Below are positions 1 through 8,628 of a stretch of DNA of 64,000 bases, piece after piece. How positions within the stretch are numbered: the stretch's first letter is position 1; each line of letters begins with the position of its first letter. The DNA is from an uncultured Eubacteriales bacterium (GTDB lineage: Bacteria; Bacillota; Clostridia; Oscillospirales; Acutalibacteraceae). The notes under the pieces are model-generated. The model had not been told where the DNA came from and searched no databases. It saw nothing but the letters and a program-made list of their open reading frames with translations. The DNA lies in NCBI GenBank assembly GCA_934477125.1, contig CAKSOL010000009.1, positions 69,893-133,892 of the forward strand, in the 5' to 3' direction. Position numbers and translations under genes: made by a program.

Positions 1-608
1 ACTGCGGCATGCGCTCCGGAAAGCAGAACGTCCGGAACGGCGCGTCCGCGCCAAACGCCCGGTCTGGTATACTGAGGATATTCGAGCAGTCCCGAAAAAT
101 GGCTTTCCTCGGTAAAGCAAAGCTCGTCAGAAAGCACGCCGGGAAGCATACGGCAGACTGCGTCCGCCAAAGCAAGCGCCGGAAGCTCTCCGCCGGTTAA
201 AACAAAATCTCCTATCGAAATTTCCTCGTTGACAATCTCCTCGATAACTCTTTCGTCAACACCCTCATAATGTCCGCAGAGCAGCGCTATTCTCGGCAGG
301 GCGGACAGCTCCTTTACACGTTTCTGAGTTAAGGTTTTGCCCTTGGGGGACATATAAATGAGGTGCGGACGTTCACCCTGCGAGCAGAGCGCTTCAAAGC
401 AGCTGTATATCGGCTCAGCCGCCATAACCATTCCCATTCCTCCGCCGTATGGCATATCGTCAACCTTGTTATGCTTATTTCCGGCATAATCCCTTATGTT
501 CGTACAGTACAGCTCGACCTTTCCGGCGCGCCTTGCTCTGCCGATAATGCTTTCCCCGAGAACCGTCTCGCACATTTCGGGGAAAAGGGTCATAATATCA
601 ATCCTCAT
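1..608 (-). CDS. trmD: tRNA (guanine-N1)-methyltransferase TrmD (3' end outside window)
   Basis: TrmD methylates N1 of G37 in tRNAs that read purine-flanked codons, using S-adenosylmethionine, and guards against frameshifting. Translating the reverse strand from the ATG at 606-608 gives the family N-terminus MRIDIMTLFPEM, then DDMPYGGGMGM, SPKGKTLTQ, LLCGHYEGVDER and IGDFVLTGGELPAL, the last two forming the trefoil-knot SAM site. About 202 codons are visible and the C-terminal helical domain lies beyond base 1. The start codon sits inside the end of rimM (11-bp overlap), the usual rimM-trmD coupling in Firmicutes. No break is seen. Confidence 0.96.
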   Translation of the reverse strand, partial: MRIDIMTLFPEMCETVLGESIIGRARRAGKVELYCTNIRDYAGNKHNKVDDMPYGGGMGMVMAAEPIYSCFEALCSQGERPHLIYMSPKGKTLTQKRVKELSALPRIALLCGHYEGVDERVIEEIVNEEISIGDFVLTGGELPALALADAVCRMLPGVLSDELCFTEESHFSGLLEYPQYTRPGVWRGRAVPDVLLSGAHAA

Positions 609-1104
609 CGTCGAAAATTCCTTTCATAGGATTGATGACTATTTTGCCGCTGTCGGTATCGACCGATACTATAACGCTTTCTATTGCCGGAACAAGATAG
701 CTTTTTCCGTCCTTTGTTATTTCCCAGACATCGTTTGCGCCGGTCTGCAAAACATCAGCAAGCGTTCCGAGAAACGCCCCGTCGGCTGAAAAGACCTCCG
801 AGCCTAAAATATCGCACACAAACCAGCGTCCCTCAGGCAGGCTGAAGGTATCGCGGTGAACCGAAAGAATTCTTCCGCGCAGCCTTTCCGCCTGCTCAAC
901 CGTATCAATTCCCTCGGCTTTGAGCAAAACTATATTACCGTGCGGCGAAAGCTGCAAAACCGAAAGGCTTTCGCCGCCGTCGGTTTCAAATTGCCTGCAA
1001 ACCTTTAAAAAATCGGCGGTATCGCACCAAGGCTCAACCCTCAGCATCCCGCGGACGCCGTGCGTTCCGACTATGCGCCCAACCTGCAAAAACTCTTTTT
1101 TCAT
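598..1104 (-). CDS. rimM: Ribosome maturation factor RimM
   Basis: RimM helps assemble the 30S head by binding protein S19. The 168-residue product has the normal family length: an N-terminal beta-barrel domain beginning near GRIVGTHGVRGMLRV and a C-terminal PRC-barrel domain with WFVCDILGSEVF and the VPAIESVIVSVD stretch near the end. It is transcribed with trmD downstream (11-bp overlap). Upstream on the same strand, 11 bp away, is a D-Ala-D-Ala carboxypeptidase, not the rpsP/KH-protein genes that often precede rimM, so the locus is slightly rearranged. Confidence 0.95.
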   Translation of the reverse strand: MKKEFLQVGRIVGTHGVRGMLRVEPWCDTADFLKVCRQFETDGGESLSVLQLSPHGNIVLLKAEGIDTVEQAERLRGRILSVHRDTFSLPEGRWFVCDILGSEVFSADGAFLGTLADVLQTGANDVWEITKDGKSYLVPAIESVIVSVDTDSGKIVINPMKGIFDDED

Positions 1105-1115
1105 AACTTCCTCCG

Positions 1116-2264
1116 TTATTTGGCATACGCCTTATAAAGCGCTATCTGGTCGTTGACAGACGGCCATTTTCCGCCCGCCGCGTTGAGAGTTATACAAATA
1201 TATTGGTTTCCCGTTTCGTTGGCCTTTCCGAAGCTTGCAATGCAAAAGCCCGATTCATTAACATATCCGGTCTTTCCGCCGGTTATTGTTGCGGTTTCCG
1301 GCTCTGTACCGTACATACAGGAAAACAGCGTACTTTCAAGTCTTATTCCGTCGGGATGCTGAGGGGTTTTAGCTGTAGTATAGGGATGAGTCGAAAGCAC
1401 CTGGCGGCAAACCTGATTATCCATAGCCGCTTTCATTATAACCGCCATATCAAAGGCGGTAGTATAATGATCCTTATCGAAAAGCCCGGTAACATTGGTG
1501 AAATGAGTATCCCGCAGTCCGAGCTGCTCCGCCTTTTCATTCATGAGCGCAACAAACGCTTCCTCGCTCCCTGAGATTTTAAACGCAAGTCCCAGTGCGG
1601 CGTCTCCCCCGGAGGGGAGTATTGTACCGTACATAAGGTCGGTCATAGTTACAGGCTCGTCCTTTAAAAAGCCGGCGGCAGTCGCTTCGGCGAGATACAT
1701 TTTATCGGTTATTTCAAGGGTCATATTAAACGTTTCCGAATAATCGGTTATATGCTCCGTAGCTACAAGCACGGTCATTATTTTAGTAGTTGATGCAGGA
1801 TATGTTCTTTCAAAGGGCGCCCTTGCCGTTACAGCCTCCCCGGTTTTCGCGTTAAGCATCAGTACATATCGGCTTACAATTCCCTCGCCGGGGTCGGGAG
1901 TACTGTCCGGAACGGATATTCGTTCCGCAGCGCTGCTCAGCGTTTTGCCGACAGCCGCAGGAGACGGAACAGAGGATTCGCTCACATTATCCGCAGAGGC
2001 TTTCCTATGTCCCCCGGCGGAAAGAACCGAGGTTAAAGCGACCGCGAGGGCTATTCCCGCCGCGCAAACCGCGGCTGCCGCCGCTTTATGCTTTTTAACA
2101 TAACGGCGAATGCCCGTCCCTAAGGGCGCTTTCCGCTCCTTAGAAACAGGCTCTTTCGGCTGGTCAGTATTATCTTTTATATCTTTATCCGGCTTATTTT
2201 CCGCGCGTTCCTCAAGCTCGCGGAAATAGTCGGCATAATCCTTAGAGTCAAAAAATTCAGACAT
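1116..2264 (-). CDS. D-alanyl-D-alanine carboxypeptidase (peptidase S11 family)
   Basis: A low-molecular-mass penicillin-binding protein that trims the terminal D-Ala from peptidoglycan stem peptides. The three active-site motifs are present: S-x-x-K as STTK (inside PASTTKIMTVL), the SxN-equivalent as SGG (ILPSGGDAALG, Gly replacing the usual Asn) and KTG (GGKTGYVNESG). An acidic and lysine-rich N-terminal segment of about 55 residues precedes one membrane helix (roughly residues 58-85, Ala-rich), so the enzyme is probably a signal-anchored protein with the catalytic domain outside. The ATG at 2264 is preferred to the in-frame GTG two codons upstream. It runs into rimM with an 11-bp gap. The long cytoplasmic N-terminus is less usual than a cleaved signal peptide. 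Confidence 0.88.
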   Translation of the reverse strand: MSEFFDSKDYADYFRELEERAENKPDKDIKDNTDQPKEPVSKERKAPLGTGIRRYVKKHKAAAAAVCAAGIALAVALTSVLSAGGHRKASADNVSESSVPSPAAVGKTLSSAAERISVPDSTPDPGEGIVSRYVLMLNAKTGEAVTARAPFERTYPASTTKIMTVLVATEHITDYSETFNMTLEITDKMYLAEATAAGFLKDEPVTMTDLMYGTILPSGGDAALGLAFKISGSEEAFVALMNEKAEQLGLRDTHFTNVTGLFDKDHYTTAFDMAVIMKAAMDNQVCRQVLSTHPYTTAKTPQHPDGIRLESTLFSCMYGTEPETATITGGKTGYVNESGFCIASFGKANETGNQYICITLNAAGGKWPSVNDQIALYKAYAK

Positions 2265-2357
2265 TGCCACACCACATAAATATTGTTATAAAGGCAGTTA
2301 AAATACAATTTATTTTATTATACAACATTTTCCCGGCAAATGCCATACTTTTTTTAT

Positions 2358-3347
2358 TTAAACGACAACATTTCTTTTTTCCGGCGCGCCGTTTGCGAAA
2401 TCCTGCGCGTTTTTAAGGGTCGTTTCGCTTATTGCCTCAAGCGCCTCCTCTGTAAGGAAGCCCTGATGAGATGTTACTATAACATTCGGGAAGGAAAGCA
2501 GTCTTGCGGTAATCGAGGTTTCGAGAATATCGTCCTCTCGGTTTTCAAAAACGTTCTCTCCCTCCTCCTCGTAAACGTCCAGTCCTACGCCGGAGAATTT
2601 ATGAAGTCTTATGCCCTTTATCAGCTCCTCCGTGCTTATAAGCGCGCCGCGGGAGGTGTTGACAAGTATAACGCCGTCTTTCATTTTTTCGATTGCGTCT
2701 ATATCTATCATATGATAGGTTTCGTCGGTCAAGGGGCAATGCAGGGAAATAAGGTCGCTTTCTCTGAAAAGCGCGTCCAGCGAAACATATTCAACAAAAT
2801 CAAGCTCATCATTCGGATATTTGTCGAAAGCAATGATTTTCATACCGAGTCCTCTGCAAATTCTGCACATTGCCGCGCCGATTTTTCCCGTCCCCACTAT
2901 TCCGGCGGTTTTACCGTGAAAATTAAGTCCTGTTAGACCCATAAGGCTGAAATTGTTTTCGCGAACCTTGATATACGCCTTGTGTATATGGCGGTTGACG
3001 GCAAATGCCAGAGCCATAGCGTGCTCCGCGACCGCCTCCGGCGAATACCCCGGAACTCTCATAACGGTTATACCCTTTTCCCGCGCAGCGTTTAAATCAA
3101 CGTTATTAAAGCCGGCGCAGCGAAGAAGTATCAGCCTTACTCCGCAGACCGAGAGCGAATTAACGGTTTCGGCGGAAAGGTCGGACGCCACAAATACGCA
3201 AACTGCATCATACCCGGCGGCAAGCTTTGAAGTCTGCAAAGAAATATCGGTATTCAGAAAGTCCACCGAAATATCTGTGTAGCGAGGCAGGACTCTTTCA
3301 AACGAGTCGCGGTCATACGGTTTTGTATCATAAAAAAGTATTTTCAT
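2358..3347 (-). CDS. D-2-hydroxyacid dehydrogenase (D-lactate dehydrogenase-like)
   Basis: NAD-dependent reductase of 2-ketoacids, of the D-isomer-specific family. The 329-residue length fits D-lactate dehydrogenase. Visible landmarks are the Rossmann motif GIVGTGKIGAAM around residue 150, the LHCPLTDETYHMID substrate-loop region, VNTSRGALISTEEL (catalytic Arg region), a DVYEEEG acid, and SHQGFLTEEAL with the catalytic His. Fermentative D-lactate formation is the likely role, though a related 2-hydroxyacid (for example aryl-pyruvate) substrate is possible because an aryl-acid operon lies at 7-12.7 kb. It appears to be transcribed alone. Confidence 0.9.
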   Translation of the reverse strand: MKILFYDTKPYDRDSFERVLPRYTDISVDFLNTDISLQTSKLAAGYDAVCVFVASDLSAETVNSLSVCGVRLILLRCAGFNNVDLNAAREKGITVMRVPGYSPEAVAEHAMALAFAVNRHIHKAYIKVRENNFSLMGLTGLNFHGKTAGIVGTGKIGAAMCRICRGLGMKIIAFDKYPNDELDFVEYVSLDALFRESDLISLHCPLTDETYHMIDIDAIEKMKDGVILVNTSRGALISTEELIKGIRLHKFSGVGLDVYEEEGENVFENREDDILETSITARLLSFPNVIVTSHQGFLTEEALEAISETTLKNAQDFANGAPEKRNVVV

Positions 3348-3402
3348 TATTCTTACCCTCCGTTTTTACTGATATTTTTAGCTGACATTACCCACAATAT
3401 AC

Positions 3403-3444
3403 AAAACGAGCCGCAAACAGAAGTCCGACTTCGGTTTGCGGTTC
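3403..3444 (-). terminator. Intrinsic terminator after secG
   Basis: Arms GAGCCGCAAAC and GTTTGCGGTTC enclose a second perfect stem (GAAGTC-C-GACTTC). On the reverse strand the hairpin ends in a short T run. It lies directly downstream of the secG stop codon. Confidence 0.85.
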
Positions 3445-3465
3445 GCCTTAACTCTATTTTATATA

Positions 3466-3717
3466 TTATTTCTTTGTGTAGGAAATAACATTTGCAACTA
3501 TCGCAAGGACAAAGAAGAATATAGCGGCAAATTTGGTTATTGAGGCTAAGCGTGCGTCAACCGTGCGAGCCTTGTTTTTTGAAAGAAACGTATCGGCTCC
3601 GCCGGATATAGCGCCGTTAATACCCGCTCTGTGACCCTGCTGGAGCAGAACTATCGCAATAATTATAAGAGAAACGATAATAACAAAAATTCCTAAAATC
3701 AGCTCAATAACATTCAT
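3466..3717 (-). CDS. secG: Preprotein translocase subunit SecG
   Basis: SecG is the small two-helix partner of the SecYE channel. The 83-residue product begins MNVIELILGIFVIIVSL, has one hydrophobic helix, the conserved LLQQGHRAGINGAISGG loop, and a second helix (FAAIFFFVLAIVANVISY). The ATG at 3717 was chosen over an in-frame ATG 8 codons upstream because CCGGAGG sits at the right distance before it. Monocistronic, with a strong terminator. Confidence 0.95.
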   Translation of the reverse strand: MNVIELILGIFVIIVSLIIIAIVLLQQGHRAGINGAISGGADTFLSKNKARTVDARLASITKFAAIFFFVLAIVANVISYTKK

Positions 3718-3871
3718 TTTTATACCTCCGGATATATACATCTCAAACGGATTTTTCCATATGTGTTTATCATAATACCATACTTAAATATATTTTGCAA
3801 GAATTTTTTTAATAATTATTTGCTTTCCGCATTTTTTTATGATAAAATTCTGAAAAGGGAGTTGATTATAA

Positions 3872-4414
3872 ATGACAAGCTTTAAAAATCAGGCATATGC
3901 CGCAGCCGAAGAAATAATCCGCATTGCAGGACTTAAAAAGGGACAGATACTGGTTGTCGGCTGTTCAACGAGCGAAATACTCGGCAGCCGCATAGGAACG
4001 GATTCCTCTCCGGAAACCGCAAAAGAGGTTTTTGAAGGAATTTACGAGGCGGCGAAGAAATACGGAATATACATTGCCGCTCAATGCTGCGAGCATCTGA
4101 ACCGAGCCATTATAACCGAACGCGAAGCGGCGGGAAACGCCGACATTGTAAATGTCGTTCCGTTTCCGAAAGCGGGCGGCTCTTTTGCAACGGCGGCATA
4201 CGCCGCATTTTCCGAGCCGGTTGCTCTTGAGGAAATCAGAGCCGACGCCGGGATTGATATAGGATATACAATGATAGGTATGCACCTTAAAAGGGTTGCC
4301 GTTCCGGTTCGCCTTGAGAACAACCGTATAGGTGAGGCGGTTGTTCTGGCGGCAAGGGTACGCCCGAAATTTATAGGCGGCGAAAGGGCTCATTATGATG
4401 AAAGTCTTAAATAA
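3872..4414 (+). CDS. DUF436 / TIGR01440 family protein (YwlG-like)
   Basis: A 180-residue soluble protein of a Firmicutes family without an assigned reaction. Recognisable family features are VVGCSTSEILGSRIG near the N-terminus, AAQCCEHLNRAIITE in the middle, and the C-terminal GIDIGYTMIGMHLKRVAVPVR. The Cys and His residues in the first two motifs are conserved in the family and look like a functional site. An AAAGGGAG ribosome site precedes the ATG. The 3' end overlaps the maf start by 20 bp, so the two are translationally coupled. Confidence 0.88.
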   Translation: MTSFKNQAYAAAEEIIRIAGLKKGQILVVGCSTSEILGSRIGTDSSPETAKEVFEGIYEAAKKYGIYIAAQCCEHLNRAIITEREAAGNADIVNVVPFPKAGGSFATAAYAAFSEPVALEEIRADAGIDIGYTMIGMHLKRVAVPVRLENNRIGEAVVLAARVRPKFIGGERAHYDESLK

Positions 4415-4988
4415 CGGAATGAAAATCGTTTTAGCCTCAAAATCGCCGCGCCGCCGCGAGCTGCTCGGACTGATAACCGAAGATTTTGAAGTCCTTACCG
4501 CCGATACCGACGAGCGATGCGATATTCCTGAGCCGGACGAGCTTTGCGAGGAGCTGGCGTTCAGAAAGGCGTGCGATGTATACAGTATACTCCGCCGGGG
4601 AAACAGAAACGATAACGCAATAGTTATCGGCTGCGACACCGCAGTTTACGCCGGGGGAGAAATTCTCGGAAAGCCGCGCGACCGCAGGGACGCAGAGCGG
4701 ATGCTCGGAATGCTGTCGGGCGGCTGGCACACCGTAACAAGCGGGCTTGCCCTGCTGACGGACAGCGGCGTTTCGGTAAGGCACGAAACAACTCAGGTTC
4801 GGTTTGAAGTTCTTTCCGAAAGCGAAATTTCCGAATACCTCGAAACCGATGAGCCTTACGACAAGGCGGGAGCTTACGGGATTCAGGGCTATGCCGCACG
4901 GTTCGTACGCGAAATCAAAGGATGTTATCATAATGTTGTCGGACTGCCTGTAAATCTCCTTTACCGGATGCTGAAGGAAATTAAATAA
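4395..4988 (+). CDS. maf: Maf family nucleotide pyrophosphatase
   Basis: Maf proteins hydrolyse non-canonical or pyrimidine nucleoside triphosphates to monophosphates and were first noted as septum inhibitors. The signature ASKSPRRRELL is present near the N-terminus, followed by TDERCD, the CDTAVYAGGEILGKPRD catalytic loop and GAYGIQGYAARFV, which resembles the dTTP/UTP-specific branch. Length (197 aa) is normal. The start at 4395 has GAAAGGG upstream; an ATG 8 codons later is an alternative start. Confidence 0.92.
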   Translation: MMKVLNNGMKIVLASKSPRRRELLGLITEDFEVLTADTDERCDIPEPDELCEELAFRKACDVYSILRRGNRNDNAIVIGCDTAVYAGGEILGKPRDRRDAERMLGMLSGGWHTVTSGLALLTDSGVSVRHETTQVRFEVLSESEISEYLETDEPYDKAGAYGIQGYAARFVREIKGCYHNVVGLPVNLLYRMLKEIK

Positions 4989-5054
4989 AATTGTGAATAG
5001 ACAAAACAATAAGGATAAAATGTTTTTATCTGTTTTAAATTTCCGTTTATTCAA

Positions 5055-5089
5055 AACGCCCCTTGGGATTTTCGGTCCTAAGGGGCGTT
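5055..5089. terminator. Bidirectional terminator between maf and the DUF4097 gene
   Basis: Ten-base arms AACGCCCCTT and AAGGGGCGTT flank a loop, with T-rich DNA on the plus side and A-rich DNA on the other side. It separates two convergent transcription units. Confidence 0.88.
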
Positions 5090-5092
5090 CTT

Positions 5093-5821
5093 TTATTCCA
5101 CGGTTATTTTAATATCTCCGGTAGATGTTGTTATTTCGCATTTTCCGCCCGACGCGGTTTTCGGAACGTCTACCGTTCCGGTGCCGCTCTTTGCCGAAAA
5201 AGCCTTATCGCTGAGCAGGCTTCCGGTAACATTGCCCGTATTGGTTTTAACAAAAATCTCAGCGGAATCGCATCTGTCTAATTTAACGTTGCCCGTTCCT
5301 GTTTTAATCCTGATAAATTCCAAGGAGGACGCACCGTTTGTAACATCGCCTGTGATTTCCGAAACATCTATGCTTTCAAATTTAAAGTCTCCCGGAATTT
5401 TAACTTTGCCGGTATCCGAATCTATCGAAAGCGCTCCGTATTCTCCCTTTGGAATATATACGGCAATCTCCGGAGCTTCAAAATCTATTCCTATATAATC
5501 ATACCATTTTCCGCTGTCAGCCTCATCAATGGTGAGTATTCCGCCGCTGACCGTAACCGTATATTTCATTTTTTCATTTTCGGCGCAGACAACCTTGCTG
5601 CCGCTGTCCTCGGACGGTATGAAAATAATATCGGCGGTTTTGGTTCTAACGGTTATATCCTTAAATTCCTCATTTACCGCATAAGTACGGGATTCATATT
5701 TGACAGTGCTCAGCCTTTTGAAGTTCCACCCGTAAGCCGTCATGGCGGCTGCGAACATTATCAGACCCAAAGCCGTAAGCAGAGCGCCTGCGGTAATCCA
5801 TATTTTCGTTATTTTCTGCAT
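5093..5821 (-). CDS. DUF4097 family beta-repeat protein
   Basis: A 242-residue membrane-anchored protein with one N-terminal helix (about residues 8-30) and then an all-beta domain made of repeating strands such as SIDVSEITGDVTNGAS, FIRIKTGTGNVKLDR and IFVKTNTGNVTGSLL. This is the DUF4097 (LiaG-like) beta-solenoid fold, found in proteins associated with envelope-stress loci. The role is not established. It is the last gene of a PadR-DUF1700-DUF4097 operon, with a one-base overlap to DUF1700. Confidence 0.85.
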   Translation of the reverse strand: MQKITKIWITAGALLTALGLIMFAAAMTAYGWNFKRLSTVKYESRTYAVNEEFKDITVRTKTADIIFIPSEDSGSKVVCAENEKMKYTVTVSGGILTIDEADSGKWYDYIGIDFEAPEIAVYIPKGEYGALSIDSDTGKVKIPGDFKFESIDVSEITGDVTNGASSLEFIRIKTGTGNVKLDRCDSAEIFVKTNTGNVTGSLLSDKAFSAKSGTGTVDVPKTASGGKCEITTSTGDIKITVE

Positions 5822-6420
5822 TATGCTTCCCTCCTGTTCATAAAGCAGCCCTTAATACCCAATGCTGCCTTTTTGGTAAGCAGCAGTATGCCATTTGTCG
5901 CTGCTTTGCAGCCAAAGAACATAAAAACAGAAAGTCCGGCGCAGAAAACGCCTGTTCCCGCTGCGGCAAGTCCTGTTACGGCTTTTGCGGTAACAGCAAA
6001 CCATATTCCGCCGGCAGCGCCGCCCAGCGCTGCGGCGACAAGCGAGACGAAAACCGACCAAAGCGCGATTATAAGCGACCACACCGCCGCATATACCGAA
6101 ATAACAACGGCGAACGCTGCGATAATCAGAGAAAGCCATATCGGCGAGCCAAGTATCAGAAACACAATTTCCCATGCGTTCATCCGTTTCTTGGGACGCA
6201 TTTTCTGTTTAACAAGCTTTACAAGCGGAGTATCATCTAAAATTTGTGAAATCACCGTATCAACAGAACCGATTTCGCTTACCGCCTCATTTTCGGACAG
6301 TCCCTCCTCTATCCTGTCGTCTATCATTTCGCTGTAAAACGTCAGCCTTTCCTCAATATCCTCCTGCGGCAGACCCGATATTCCCCTGCGCAGCTGCTCA
6401 AGAAATTCCTGCTTATTCAT
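5821..6420 (-). CDS. DUF1700 (HAAS-type) membrane protein
   Basis: The first 70 residues (MNKQEFLEQLRRGISGLPQ onward, with AVSEIGSVD) match the HAAS/DUF1700 helical domain that commonly partners PadR-type regulators. Three or four hydrophobic segments follow, rich in Ala and Gly, so the protein sits in the membrane. It overlaps padR by 8 bp and DUF4097 by 1 bp. The likely role is signal relay or control of envelope stress together with its two neighbours; this is inferred from the family context only. Confidence 0.86.
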   Translation of the reverse strand: MNKQEFLEQLRRGISGLPQEDIEERLTFYSEMIDDRIEEGLSENEAVSEIGSVDTVISQILDDTPLVKLVKQKMRPKKRMNAWEIVFLILGSPIWLSLIIAAFAVVISVYAAVWSLIIALWSVFVSLVAAALGGAAGGIWFAVTAKAVTGLAAAGTGVFCAGLSVFMFFGCKAATNGILLLTKKAALGIKGCFMNRREA

Positions 6421-6733
6421 TCGTATTATCCTCCTTTGTTACAAACCGGTATATAGACATAATTTCTTTCCATTCTTCCTTAAATTCTTCAATTCGTCTG
6501 AGCCCGCCGACGGTAATGCGGTAATATTTACGCAGTCTGCCGCCGTGCTCCGCCGTTCGGACAGTCAGCATATCCGCCGTTTCCAGGCGCTTCAGAATGG
6601 TATATAAGGTTGATTCGGAAAGCTCGATATAAGGCTTCATATCCTTAATGATTTTGTATCCGTAGGACTCGCCGCTTTTAATTGCCGCCAGAACACAAAC
6701 GTCTAAAAGTCCACGTTTAAGCTGGATATCCAT
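6413..6733 (-). CDS. PadR family transcriptional regulator
   Basis: A 106-residue winged-helix repressor. The N-terminus MDIQLKRGLLDVCVLAAI and the motifs GESYGYKII, LSESTLYTILKRLE and GGRLRKYYRIT are hallmark PadR features, the middle one being the recognition helix. Small (subfamily 2) PadR proteins normally autorepress an operon encoding membrane or efflux proteins, here DUF1700 and DUF4097. It has its own TTGACA/TATGAT promoter upstream. Confidence 0.93.
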   Translation of the reverse strand: MDIQLKRGLLDVCVLAAIKSGESYGYKIIKDMKPYIELSESTLYTILKRLETADMLTVRTAEHGGRLRKYYRITVGGLRRIEEFKEEWKEIMSIYRFVTKEDNTNE

Positions 6734-6757
6734 ACCATACCTCCCTTTGCGTAATAC

Positions 6758-6786
6758 ATCATATCACGAAGTATAAATTTTGTCAA
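6758..6786 (-). promoter_or_regulatory. SigmaA-type promoter of the padR operon
   Basis: On the reverse strand TTGACA (6781-6786) and TATGAT (6758-6763) are separated by exactly 17 bases, 25 bp before the padR start codon. A PadR autoregulatory site is expected here but no clear palindrome was seen. Confidence 0.8.
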
Positions 6787-6888
6787 TAGTCAGTACCAAT
6801 TTTTTTGCATTTTTTTGGTGTGTCAGTCCGACATTTAATAAAAGCAGTCCCGGCAGCGCAAAAAACGACAAAATCGGCAAAGCCGTAA

Positions 6889-6917
6889 TTGACATTCGGT
6901 ATAGTGTATGATAAAAT
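6889..6917 (+). promoter_or_regulatory. SigmaA-type promoter of the acyl-CoA synthetase/ior operon
   Basis: TTGACA (6889-6894), 17-base spacer, TAAAAT (6912-6917), 48 bp ahead of the acyl-CoA synthetase start. It is divergent from the padR promoter; the roughly 230-bp intergenic region holds no other gene. Confidence 0.75.
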
Positions 6918-6965
6918 AAATTTTGTATCTTATTTGAAATTTAAATCCGAAAGGATCCTGAAAAA

Positions 6966-8591
6966 ATGCCGATAACCGAGCTACTTAAAAAGAACGCCGA
7001 GCTATACCGCGACGAGGTGAGTCTCGTTGAGGTAAACCCCGGAGCAGACCGAAGAATGACCTGGCGCGAGTTTGCCCTGACGCAGCCTGTCGGGCTGAAT
7101 TACAGGCGGCAGATGACCTGGGGAGAATTCGACGAAAGCGCAAACCGGTTTGCAAACCTTTTGACCGCGAACGGAGTAAAGAAAGGAACAAAGGTCGCCA
7201 TTCTGCTTATGAACTGCCTTGAATGGCTGCCTATTTATTTCGGTATTTTAAGAGCCGGAGGAATTGCAGTTCCGCTCAATTATCGGTACGCTGCGGATGA
7301 AATCAAATACTGTCTTGAAAAGGCGGACGCCGAATACCTTGTTTTCGGGCCAGAATTTACGGGACGTATTGAGGAAATATTCGAGAAGCTGCCGCAGATA
7401 AATATGTGGCTTTACGTCGGGGATGACTGTCCCGCCTTTGCCGACAGCTACGACGCTCTGCTCGGCAAATATCCGACAAGCTGTCCGGACATTCCTCTTT
7501 CGGACGATGATGACGCGGCGATATATTTTTCCAGCGGAACAACCGGCTTTCCAAAGGCAATCCTTCATGCGCACCGCAGTCTTATTCATTCCTGCCGCGT
7601 TGAGCAGAACCACCACGGTCAGACTCACGATGACGTTTTCCTTTGCATTCCCCCTCTTTATCACACGGGAGCCAAAATGCACTGGTTCGGCAGCCTGCTC
7701 TCAGGAGGAAAGGCGGTATTGCTCAAGGGAACGACTCCGGAGCTAATAATCAGAACAGCGTCGGAGGAAAAATGCAGTATTGTCTGGCTGCTGGTTCCTT
7801 GGGCGCAGGATATTCTCGACGCGATAGACAGAGGAGATATCCGCCTTAAAGATTACGACCTTTCCGCCTGGCGGCTTATGCACATCGGGGCGCAGCCCGT
7901 TCCCCCGGCTCTGATAAAGCGCTGGAAAACGGTTTTTCCCAATCACCAATACGATACCAATTACGGACTGAGCGAATCGATAGGTCCCGGCTGCGTTCAC
8001 CTCGGAGTTGAAAATATCGACCATGTCGGCGCGATAGGAAAAGCCGGATTTGGCTGGCAGGTCGAGATTGTTGACGAGCATCGCAATCCGGTAAAGCGAG
8101 GAGAGGTCGGAGAGCTTGCCGTCAAGGGTCCGGGCGTTATGAAATGCTATTACAATGATCCGCAGGCGACCGACGAGGTTTTAAATAACGGCTGGCTTTA
8201 TACCGGAGATATGGCTGCGGAGGACAGCGACGGCTTCATATGGCTTGTTGACCGGAAAAAGGACGTTATTATAACCGGAGGAGAAAACCTCTACCCCGTT
8301 CAGATTGAAAACTTCCTGCGGCAGAACGCCGCCGTCAAAGACGCCGCCGTTATAGGACTTCCCGACCAGCGGCTCGGAGAAATCGCCGCCGCCGTTATTG
8401 AGGTCAAGGAGGGCTTTTCGCTGACCGAGCAGGAAATAAACGATTTTTGCACCGGGCTTCCGAGATACAAACGCCCGCGGAAAATCATTTTCGCCGAAAT
8501 CCCGCGGAATCCCACCGGAAAAATAGAAAAACCGGTTCTCCGCCGCCGATACGGCGCTGACAGAATAGTCGCGGAAGAAAACGGAATATAA
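6966..8591 (+). CDS. AMP-forming acyl-CoA synthetase
   Basis: Class I adenylate-forming enzyme that activates a carboxylic acid with ATP and CoA. Motifs in order: P-loop YFSSGTTGFPKAI near residue 190, YGLSESIGPG (A5 region), GWLYTGDMAAED (A7), DRKKDVIITGGENLYP (A8 hinge) and PRNPTGKIEKPVLR with the catalytic Lys near the C-terminus. 541 residues is normal. A short internal similarity (MTWREF and MTWGEF, about 20 residues apart) occurs in the N-terminal region. As first gene of the operon with indolepyruvate oxidoreductase it likely activates aryl- or branched-chain acids. The exact substrate is unknown. Confidence 0.9.
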   Translation: MPITELLKKNAELYRDEVSLVEVNPGADRRMTWREFALTQPVGLNYRRQMTWGEFDESANRFANLLTANGVKKGTKVAILLMNCLEWLPIYFGILRAGGIAVPLNYRYAADEIKYCLEKADAEYLVFGPEFTGRIEEIFEKLPQINMWLYVGDDCPAFADSYDALLGKYPTSCPDIPLSDDDDAAIYFSSGTTGFPKAILHAHRSLIHSCRVEQNHHGQTHDDVFLCIPPLYHTGAKMHWFGSLLSGGKAVLLKGTTPELIIRTASEEKCSIVWLLVPWAQDILDAIDRGDIRLKDYDLSAWRLMHIGAQPVPPALIKRWKTVFPNHQYDTNYGLSESIGPGCVHLGVENIDHVGAIGKAGFGWQVEIVDEHRNPVKRGEVGELAVKGPGVMKCYYNDPQATDEVLNNGWLYTGDMAAEDSDGFIWLVDRKKDVIITGGENLYPVQIENFLRQNAAVKDAAVIGLPDQRLGEIAAAVIEVKEGFSLTEQEINDFCTGLPRYKRPRKIIFAEIPRNPTGKIEKPVLRRRYGADRIVAEENGI

Positions 8592-8628
8592 AACATACAT
8601 AACCCCCCGAAAGGATTGATATAAACTT

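Noticed and set aside
6966..7200. Duplication in the acyl-CoA synthetase N-terminus
   Set aside because: The MTWREF/MTWGEF similarity is short and appears to be a feature of this enzyme subfamily, not a recent duplication.
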